Part shown: piece after piece, positions 23,991-30,587 of the stretch | How the letters are laid out: each line of letters starts with the position of its first letter | Numbering within the stretch: the stretch's first letter is position 1 | Assembly (NCBI GenBank): GCA_023429995.1 | Contig: JAEZCE010000014.1 | Location: forward strand, 1 to 64,000 | Length of the DNA stretch: 64,000 nucleotides | Source of the DNA: Bacillota bacterium | GTDB lineage: Bacteria > Bacillota > UBA4882 > UBA8346 | Reading direction: 5' to 3' | The notes under the pieces: model-generated | The model's database searches: none | Told to the model about the DNA's origin: nothing | The model's input: only the letters and a program-made list of their open reading frames with translations | Program-made: the position numbers and the translations under genes

Positions 23991-25973
23991 TTGATTCATA
24001 AAAAATTTGTGGTCCATTCCGAATATCAACCCAGCGGGGATCAGCCCCAGGCTATAGCCGGGCTTGTTCAGGGAGTCCGGGAAGGATGCCGGGATCAGAT
24101 TTTACTGGGCGTTACCGGTTCCGGGAAGACTTTCACCATGGCCAAGGTAGTCGAAGAGTTGCAAATGCCGACTTTGGTTCTGGCCCATAATAAGACGTTG
24201 GCGGCCCAGTTATATAGCGAGTTCAAGGAGTTTTTTCCGGAAAATGCAGTGGAATATTTCGTAAGTTATTACGACTATTATCAACCGGAGGCTTATGTGC
24301 CCCAGTCGGATTTATATATTGAAAAAGACTCCAGCCGGAATGATGAAATCGACCGTTTGCGGCACGCGGCGACTTCTTCGTTGCTGCAGCGGAAGGATGT
24401 CATTATCGTTGCCAGCGTTTCCTGCATTTACGGCTTGGGTGATCCGGAAGATTATGAAGCGATGACGCTTTCGCTGAAATCGGGGGAATTTAAGGATAGG
24501 AATCAAATCCTCCGCCGTTTGGTGGGGATTCAATACAGCCGGAACGATACCGGTTTCGGCCGTGGTACTTTCCGGGTCCGGGGCGATGTGATTGAAATCA
24601 TTCCGGTTTATGGGGAAAACATCATCCGGATCGAACTGTTTGGCGACGAAGTCGAGAAGATCATTGAAATTGATCCGATTACCGGCGAAGTATTGCAGAA
24701 TTTGACGGAATTGATGATTTATCCGGCCACCCATTATATCACTTCCGAAGAGAAAATGAAGCGGGCCGTAAAGACGATTGAGGAAGAATTGGAGGAGCGG
24801 ATTCGCTATTTCCGGGATAAGGACATGCTGATCGAAGCCCAGCGAATCGAACAACGGACCCGTTTTGATCTGGAAATGATGGGGGAAGTCAATTTCTGCC
24901 AGGGCATTGAAAATTATTCCCGTCATTTGACCGGCAGAACGCCGGGAGAAGCCCCGGCCACTCTGATAGATTACTTTCCAAAGAATTTTTTGCTGTTCAT
25001 TGATGAGTCCCATGTCAGTGTCCCTCAAGTGGGGGCCATGTACGCCGGGGACCGGTCCCGAAAAGAGACTCTGGTTCAATATGGATTTCGATTGCCTTCG
25101 GCCCTGGATAACCGGCCGCTGAAGTTTAATGAGTTTGAGGAACGCATCAGCCAGGTGGTTTATGTTTCGGCGACGCCGGGACCGTATGAAACCAAACGCG
25201 CCAACCGGGTTGTAGAGCAGATTATCCGGCCTACCGGCCTGGTGGACCCGGAGATTACTATCCGGCCGGTAAAAGGGCAAATCGATGATTTATTGGAGGA
25301 AATCCGGCTCCGGGCGGACCGCAATGAACGGGTGCTGGTCACGACGCTTACCAAGAAGATGGCTGAGGATTTAACAGAATATCTTGAAGGGCTGGCCATT
25401 CGAGTCCGGTATCTCCACTCGGAGGTGAATACTTTGGACCGGGTGGCCATCTTACGCGACCTAAGGCTGGGCAAATTCGACGTCCTGGTGGGAATCAATT
25501 TGCTCAGGGAAGGCTTGGATTTACCGGAAGTTACCCTGGTAGCCATTTTGGATGCGGATAAAGAAGGATTTCTCCGTTCCACGACCTCTTTGGTTCAAAC
25601 CATCGGCCGGGCGGCCCGGAATGTGGAGGGCCGGGTGATAATGTACGCCGACCGGATTACCGATTCGATGCGGGAGGCCATCAGTGAAACCAACCGGCGT
25701 CGTGAGAGACAATTGACCTACAACCGGGAAAACAACATTACCCCGGAGACCATTAAAAAAGCTGTCCGGGATTTGATTATGGCGGAGCAGGCGGCTGAAG
25801 ATAAAGTGGAGTATGAGATGCAGAAGCGGCCGAACCTGTCTCAGACTGAAATTAAAGTGAAGATAGAGGAATTGGAAAAAGAAATGCTAAAAGCTGCTGC
25901 CGACCTGGCCTTCGAGCGGGCGGCGGAACTCCGGGATGAGATGCGCGGGTGGGAGAAATTGCTTAAAAATTGA
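23991..25973 (+). CDS. uvrB: Excinuclease ABC subunit B
   Basis: DNA damage-verification helicase of nucleotide excision repair; it takes damaged DNA from UvrA and recruits UvrC. About 660 residues, full length. The Walker A is LGVTGSGKTFT, the beta-hairpin region is EYFVSYYDYYQPEAYVP, then DESHVSVPQ, the helicase motif V region LVGINLLREGLDLPE and motif VI QTIGRAARN. The C-terminal UVR motif (LEKEMLKAAADLAFERAAEL) binds UvrC. I prefer the TTG at 23991, which has GAGGTG 6 bases upstream; a GTG at 23982 would sit almost at the transcription start. It is expressed from its own SOS-type promoter; uvrA lies 4.6 kb downstream with its own LexA box. Confidence 0.97.
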   Translation: MIHKKFVVHSEYQPSGDQPQAIAGLVQGVREGCRDQILLGVTGSGKTFTMAKVVEELQMPTLVLAHNKTLAAQLYSEFKEFFPENAVEYFVSYYDYYQPEAYVPQSDLYIEKDSSRNDEIDRLRHAATSSLLQRKDVIIVASVSCIYGLGDPEDYEAMTLSLKSGEFKDRNQILRRLVGIQYSRNDTGFGRGTFRVRGDVIEIIPVYGENIIRIELFGDEVEKIIEIDPITGEVLQNLTELMIYPATHYITSEEKMKRAVKTIEEELEERIRYFRDKDMLIEAQRIEQRTRFDLEMMGEVNFCQGIENYSRHLTGRTPGEAPATLIDYFPKNFLLFIDESHVSVPQVGAMYAGDRSRKETLVQYGFRLPSALDNRPLKFNEFEERISQVVYVSATPGPYETKRANRVVEQIIRPTGLVDPEITIRPVKGQIDDLLEEIRLRADRNERVLVTTLTKKMAEDLTEYLEGLAIRVRYLHSEVNTLDRVAILRDLRLGKFDVLVGINLLREGLDLPEVTLVAILDADKEGFLRSTTSLVQTIGRAARNVEGRVIMYADRITDSMREAISETNRRRERQLTYNRENNITPETIKKAVRDLIMAEQAAEDKVEYEMQKRPNLSQTEIKVKIEELEKEMLKAAADLAFERAAELRDEMRGWEKLLKN

Positions 25974-26044
25974 TCTTGATGGGAATATGGATTCTACCCG
26001 GGGAAAGGTTCAAAAGAGTTGTCCAAGGATCGCTAAGGTCCTTA

Positions 26045-26073
26045 TTGACAACCGTTTTAAACGGTGTTATATT
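26045..26073 (+). promoter_or_regulatory. Strong promoter with an internal palindrome, mutS2-like leader
   Basis: TTGACA (26045-26050), a 17-base spacer and TATATT (26068-26073). The spacer contains ACCGTTTTAAACGGT, a perfect palindrome of two 7-bp arms, a likely operator position for a repressor. It drives a leader of more than 350 nt upstream of the MutS2-like gene. Confidence 0.75.
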
Positions 26074-26101
26074 AATTTTATAATTAGGAAGGTGGAGCTT
26101 G

Positions 26102-26137
26102 ATGTCGGCGTTAACTGTTAGGGTATTTTTCAACTAA
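26102..26137 (+). CDS. Eleven-codon leader ORF of the mutS2-like attenuator
   Basis: ATG at 26102 encodes MSALTVRVFFN and stops at TAA (26135-26137). AGGAAGGTGG lies 6 bases upstream, a stronger site than most genes here have. Its 3' half (GTTAGGGTAT, 26117-26126) can pair with ATACCTAAC (26206-26214), so ribosome position on the ORF would change the leader fold. Further local stems follow, for example AAACGGG/CCTGTTT (26164-26183). This is the layout of ribosome-dependent attenuators; that it is translated is an inference. Confidence 0.5.
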   Translation: MSALTVRVFFN

Positions 26138-26242
26138 ATATCGTTTTGAAGGGCGCCCAACAAAAACGGGATGATTCCTGTTTATTGTGTTGCCCTCAAA
26201 AAAACATACCTAACAGATTGCTGAATAGATTTGAATCGATGC

Positions 26243-26269
26243 GTGGCAAGGTATGCTTGCCACTTTTTT
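26243..26269 (+). terminator. First intrinsic terminator in the mutS2-like leader
   Basis: GTGGCAAG (26243-26250), loop GTATG and CTTGCCAC (26256-26263), then TTTTTT. It is a perfect 8-bp terminator about 165 bases downstream of the promoter and 160 bases before the gene, so reading into the gene needs antitermination. Confidence 0.85.
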
Positions 26270-26354
26270 GTTGTCTAGTAGAGCGTATCGTAAATAGACG
26301 GCAATGAGTTCACACTCATTGAGTAGTTATTTAGAGAACGTTTTACTACTTTCC

Positions 26355-26407
26355 GCCCGCGGAGCATTCTGCACTTTACAGGTGTGGTATGTTTGGCGGG
26401 CTTTTTT
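26355..26407 (+). terminator. Second intrinsic terminator in the mutS2-like leader
   Basis: GCCCGC (26355-26360) pairs with GCGGGC (26396-26401), followed by TTTTTT, only about 10 bases before the ribosome-binding site of the MutS2-like gene. Upstream are two more perfect stems, CAATGAGT/ACTCATTG (26302-26321) and AGTAGT/ACTACT (26322-26350). Termination here would block the gene. Confidence 0.6.
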
Positions 26408-26432
26408 ATTATTTTTAAAGGAGATGCCCAAA

Positions 26433-28373
26433 ATGAACAATCATCGATCCCTGGAGTTTGATAAAATACTGGAGCAGCTTGCTGATAACGCGTTGTCTGA
26501 TAATGTAAAGGCCCGCTGCCTCGCCCTAATCCCCTCATTAAAGGAGGAGGAAGTAAAGGGGCGGATGGATGAAACAACCCAAGCAAAAAGAATTCTTGAA
26601 AAGATCGGGACACCGCCGCTTCCGTCGATGGTTGAGCTACAGAAGGTCATTGGCCTGATTGCCGTGGATGCGGTGCTGGCGCCCGACCAGATTGCCCACG
26701 TCTTGTCCTTTCTTGTATCTTGCAGAAGAATGAAGGCATACCTCAAGAAAGCTGAGGCAACCCAAGCCAACATCGCCTGGTACGGAGGGTCCATCGACCC
26801 GTTACCGGAACTTGAAAATGAAATCGACCGTTGTATCCGTAACGGGGGGGTGGAGGATAAAGCATCAGCCCGGCTTGCCGATATCCGGCGGCAAATCTGT
26901 ATTACCACGGACCAGGTGAAAGCCAAACTTGATACGTTACTGCGAAAAAATAAAGAGTGGTTTTCGGAGAGTTTTGTTTCGATCCGGAACGGCCGCTATA
27001 CTTTGCCGGTCAAGCGCGAGCATAAAAAAGAGGTTACCGGTTCGGTGATTGACCAGTCTCAAACCGGCGCGACGTACTTTATTGAACCTGCTTCCGTCGG
27101 CAGACTGCAGGAGGGACTCTCTGCGCTACAAGTGGAGGAAGACGGCGAAGTCAGGCGGATCCTTCATTCCTTGACGGCTTTAATCGGCGACCATCTTTCG
27201 GTTATTAAGCTTAACATTGAGGCTATGGAAGCCCTGGACTTTGTTTTTGCAAAGGGCAAGCTTAGTTTGGCCATGAAAGCTTCGCCCGTCACCATCCATG
27301 CCGGACGGGAAATCCGTATTATAGGCGCCAGGCACCCTTTAATTAATCCCGGTAGCGCCGTGCCTTTAAACTTTGAAGCCGGTTGCAAAATCAAGGGAGT
27401 CATCATAACCGGCCCCAATACCGGCGGTAAAACCGTTGCTTTAAAATGTGTGGGGCTTTTGTCCCTTATGGTTCAAAGCGGATTGCATGTTCCGGCGGAC
27501 GAAAGCAGTATTTTTTGTATGCGAAATCTGGTGCTGTCGGATATCGGAGACGGGCAAAGTATCACTGAAAATTTGTCCACTTTTTCATCTCACCTAAAGA
27601 ACATTATTGAAATTTTAAGGCAGGCCAATGATGAATCCCTGGTGCTTCTCGACGAACTGGGCTCCGGAACCGACCCGGTCGAAGGAATGGGGCTGGCAAT
27701 CGCGATTTTGGATGAACTCTCCGCAAAACAGTGCTTGTTCGTTGTGACCACCCATTATCCGGAAATCAAAGAATATGCGGCAAACCGGCCCGGTCTCATC
27801 AATGCCCGTATGGCTTTTGATAAAGAGAGCCTTTTGCCCCTTTACCGACTGGAAATTGGGGAGGCTGGCGAGAGTTGCGCTTTTTATATTGCTGAAAGGC
27901 TGGGTATGCCCCAACATCTGCTGAAACGGGCTCACCAAGCCGCCTATGGAAATTCAATGGAACCGCACCAGGGTGTAAAACAGCCGGACAATGTTATTCC
28001 CGACAAGGCGCGCCCGAACGCCGTTCTTATACCGCAGATTGTCAAAGAAAAGGCTGGGTCCAGGCAAACGCCCTCTCGTAGTGAGAAGTTCAATGTCGGA
28101 GACAGCGTATTGGTTTATCCTCAAAGAGAAATCGGTATCGTCTATGCCCGTGCCAATGAAAAAGGGGAAATTGGCATTCAAGTTAAGGGAGAGAAAAAGC
28201 AGATCAACCATAAACGTTTAAAATTAAAAGTGCCCGCCAGTCAGTTGTATCCGGAGAATTATGATTTTTCCATCATTTTTGACAGTGTAGCCAACCGGAA
28301 AGCCCGCCATCTAATGGAGAAACGGCATGTGGAGGGCAATGTGATTATCATGAAGGAGGAGGACGGAAAATGA
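26433..28373 (+). CDS. MutS2-like ATPase without an Smr nuclease domain
   Basis: A 646-residue MutS-family protein. The N-terminal clamp/lever region begins RSLEFDKILEQLADNALSDN, as in MutS2. The ATPase domain carries Walker A GPNTGGKT (~326-333), LSDIGDGQSITENLSTFSSH and Walker B LLDELGSGTDP (~404). A KOW/SH3-like segment follows (VGDSVLVYPQREIGIV) and the protein ends there. MutS2 of B. subtilis (~785 residues) has a C-terminal Smr domain and acts on collided ribosomes (RqcU); this protein lacks Smr, so it may split or sense ribosomes without cutting. ATG 26433 has AAAGGAG 9 bases upstream; the frame stays open to 26304, but that extension spans a terminator. Regulation appears to be by attenuation. 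Confidence 0.85.
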   Translation: MNNHRSLEFDKILEQLADNALSDNVKARCLALIPSLKEEEVKGRMDETTQAKRILEKIGTPPLPSMVELQKVIGLIAVDAVLAPDQIAHVLSFLVSCRRMKAYLKKAEATQANIAWYGGSIDPLPELENEIDRCIRNGGVEDKASARLADIRRQICITTDQVKAKLDTLLRKNKEWFSESFVSIRNGRYTLPVKREHKKEVTGSVIDQSQTGATYFIEPASVGRLQEGLSALQVEEDGEVRRILHSLTALIGDHLSVIKLNIEAMEALDFVFAKGKLSLAMKASPVTIHAGREIRIIGARHPLINPGSAVPLNFEAGCKIKGVIITGPNTGGKTVALKCVGLLSLMVQSGLHVPADESSIFCMRNLVLSDIGDGQSITENLSTFSSHLKNIIEILRQANDESLVLLDELGSGTDPVEGMGLAIAILDELSAKQCLFVVTTHYPEIKEYAANRPGLINARMAFDKESLLPLYRLEIGEAGESCAFYIAERLGMPQHLLKRAHQAAYGNSMEPHQGVKQPDNVIPDKARPNAVLIPQIVKEKAGSRQTPSRSEKFNVGDSVLVYPQREIGIVYARANEKGEIGIQVKGEKKQINHKRLKLKVPASQLYPENYDFSIIFDSVANRKARHLMEKRHVEGNVIIMKEEDGK

Positions 28374-28441
28374 ATAGATCATTCTTTGGGAATACCGATT
28401 CTCTTGAATCCAGTTATAAGATTGCTCCTTGGTGAGAAACT

Positions 28442-30325
28442 ATGGGGATAAGGGGGAGTGGCAAAGTGGCGGAAAAAACATTGGATGCTGTACAGCTCAC
28501 AGATTTATGCAAGCGGGAATTTTTTAAATCCCCAATCGCCTGGGAGGATCAGGTTTTATATTTTTTATTGCTTGACCGGTTTTCCGACGGCAAAGAGGAT
28601 GGTTACCGGGATATTCAGGGAAACCGGGTTGGCGGTTCAACACCGATGTTCCGAGGGGAGGACAATGGTAATGCGGTTGGCAATGAGGAAGGCGCCAAGC
28701 GTTGGCGTGAAGCCGGTTCAAAATGGACCGGCGGAACGTTAAAGGGGCTGACCGGTAAAATTGGTTACTTAAAACGGATGGGGGTGACCGCTATTTGGAT
28801 TAGCCCCATCTTTAAGCAAGTGGCTCATAAAGATACCTATCATGGCTATGGAATTCAAAACTTCATTGAAGTTGATCCCCATTTCGGCACGAAGGAAGAT
28901 TTGCGGGAACTGGTTCAAACCGCACACCAAAATGGTCTTTATGTGATTCTCGACATTATTCTGAACCATTGCGGGGATGTTTTTGAGTACCGGCCGGAAG
29001 CTTGCGGCCTCAAGGGGGGAGGGTGTTGGCCATACTGGAACGGTAATATTTTTGACGTCCAGGGCTTTAACAATGCTCAGGGCAAACCGGTATTGGAATT
29101 TAAGCCGGTTAGGCCCGAACAAGAAACGGAGGCTTGGCCGGATGGAGCGGTTTGGCCCAGAGAGTTTCAGCAGCAGGAATTTTTTACCCGGAAAGGAGCC
29201 ATTCGGGATTGGGATCATTACCCGGAATATCTGGAAGGAGATTTTTTTGAACTCAAGGATTTGATGCTGGGGAAGGGTGATGCCGACCACTATCAACCCT
29301 TTCCGGCCTTAAAGGCGTTGGTGGATGTCTACAAATACTGGATTGCCTATGCCGATCTGGATGGGTTCCGTATTGATACGGTTAAACATATGGATCCCGG
29401 CGCCGCCCGGTTTTTTGCCCGGGCGATTCATGAATTTGCCCAAGTTATCGGCAAGGATAATTTTTACTTAATCGGTGAAATTACCGGCGGCAGGCAACAC
29501 GCTTTTTACATCATGGAGATCACCGGCGTTGATGCGGCTTTGGGCATTGCCGATGTTCCGGATAAATTGGAGTATATGGTCAAAGGCTGTAGTAATCCGG
29601 ATGAATATTTCTGCCTGTTCCGGAATTCTTTACTGGTGGACAAGGAGTCTCATACCTGGTTCAATAACAAGGTGGTTACAATGTTCGATGACCATGACCA
29701 GGTACGACGGGGTAATTGTAAAGCGCGCTTTTGCGCGGATGGGGATGGCCGAAAACAGGTGCTCAATGCTTTGGCTTTAGATGTGACCACGATGGGGATA
29801 CCTTGTATTTATTATGGAAGCGAGCAAAGTTTTGACGGTCAGGGGGATAGTGACCGTTATATCCGGGAGACAATGTTTGGGGGTGAGTTTGGAGCTTTTC
29901 GCAGCAGGAACAGACATTTTTTCAATGAGGATAATCTTGTTTATCAGGAATTGGCAAAAATCCTGCAAATTCGGAAGGAACGGGTAACCTTGCGGCGAGG
30001 TCGCCAGTATTTACGGCAGATATCCGGTGACGGGATCCATTTCGGACTGCCTTGTATGATTGGAAATCGAATCCGGTCAATTGTCCCCTGGTCCAGAGTA
30101 TTTGATGGCCAAGAGATTTTAGCGCTCATCAACACGGACTGTCAAAATCCGGCCTCGGCCTGGGTTACGATTGATGATAGCATGCACCGGGCGGGGGAGA
30201 AAATGAAATGTATTTACTCGTCGAAAGACAAAAGCAAAGTCGGTAGTGAAGCTGTTATCGAGGAACGGAACGGTAAAGCGGTAAGAATTACCGCTCCACC
30301 ATGTGAATTCGCGATTTACGAGTAA
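28442..30325 (+). CDS. Alpha-amylase-family glycoside hydrolase (GH13)
   Basis: A 627-residue enzyme with the GH13 barrel. Region I is ILDIILNHCGD (~169-179), region II DGFRIDTVKHM with the nucleophile aspartate (~D311), region III LIGEITGG with the acid/base glutamate (~E346), and region IV MFDDHDQ (~D419). A C-terminal beta domain of about 100 residues follows. There is no signal peptide, so it acts in the cytoplasm, probably on maltodextrins or glycogen; the exact specificity is not evident. Large insertions precede region I and lie between regions I and II. The start is ATG 28442; a GTG at 28466 with a G-rich site upstream is an alternative. It lies 68 bases after the MutS2-like gene and may be co-transcribed. 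Confidence 0.9.
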   Translation: MGIRGSGKVAEKTLDAVQLTDLCKREFFKSPIAWEDQVLYFLLLDRFSDGKEDGYRDIQGNRVGGSTPMFRGEDNGNAVGNEEGAKRWREAGSKWTGGTLKGLTGKIGYLKRMGVTAIWISPIFKQVAHKDTYHGYGIQNFIEVDPHFGTKEDLRELVQTAHQNGLYVILDIILNHCGDVFEYRPEACGLKGGGCWPYWNGNIFDVQGFNNAQGKPVLEFKPVRPEQETEAWPDGAVWPREFQQQEFFTRKGAIRDWDHYPEYLEGDFFELKDLMLGKGDADHYQPFPALKALVDVYKYWIAYADLDGFRIDTVKHMDPGAARFFARAIHEFAQVIGKDNFYLIGEITGGRQHAFYIMEITGVDAALGIADVPDKLEYMVKGCSNPDEYFCLFRNSLLVDKESHTWFNNKVVTMFDDHDQVRRGNCKARFCADGDGRKQVLNALALDVTTMGIPCIYYGSEQSFDGQGDSDRYIRETMFGGEFGAFRSRNRHFFNEDNLVYQELAKILQIRKERVTLRRGRQYLRQISGDGIHFGLPCMIGNRIRSIVPWSRVFDGQEILALINTDCQNPASAWVTIDDSMHRAGEKMKCIYSSKDKSKVGSEAVIEERNGKAVRITAPPCEFAIYE

Positions 30326-30529
30326 GATGTATTCTTGGAGAGAGAGTTCCCAGTTTACATTATTTCAAAACAAACGGCCTGTTATCATATAGATAATGGG
30401 TTGTTGATTTTATGGGCCGGCTTGCTTTTCCCAATGAGAAGTTTGTAACGGTTTGGAATGTCATTTTATGTCGTGGGATCTAAAATTAAATGATAATGTT
30501 TCTTTCCTCTTAACTTTCCACCAATTACC

Positions 30530-30559
30530 TTGCAAAAGAACATATGTTCGTGGTATAAT
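30530..30559 (+). promoter_or_regulatory. SOS-controlled promoter of uvrA with LexA box
   Basis: TTGCAA (30530-30535) and TATAAT (30554-30559) are 18 bases apart. The spacer contains GAACATATGTTC (30538-30549), an exact match to the Gram-positive LexA consensus GAAC-N4-GTTC. Bound LexA would block the promoter until DNA damage. Confidence 0.85.
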
Positions 30560-30587
30560 GGATCGAATTCTAAACGGAGGATTTTCC

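Noticed and set aside
26304..26432. In-frame N-terminal extension of the MutS2-like protein from ATG 26304
   Set aside because: The extension is encoded by terminator and hairpin DNA, its ATG has no ribosome-binding site, and ATG 26433 has a good one and matches the MutS2 start.
30453..30587. Longer N-terminus of UvrA
   Set aside because: It would cross the promoter and LexA box; the ATG at 30588 has a strong ribosome-binding site and begins at the conserved motif.
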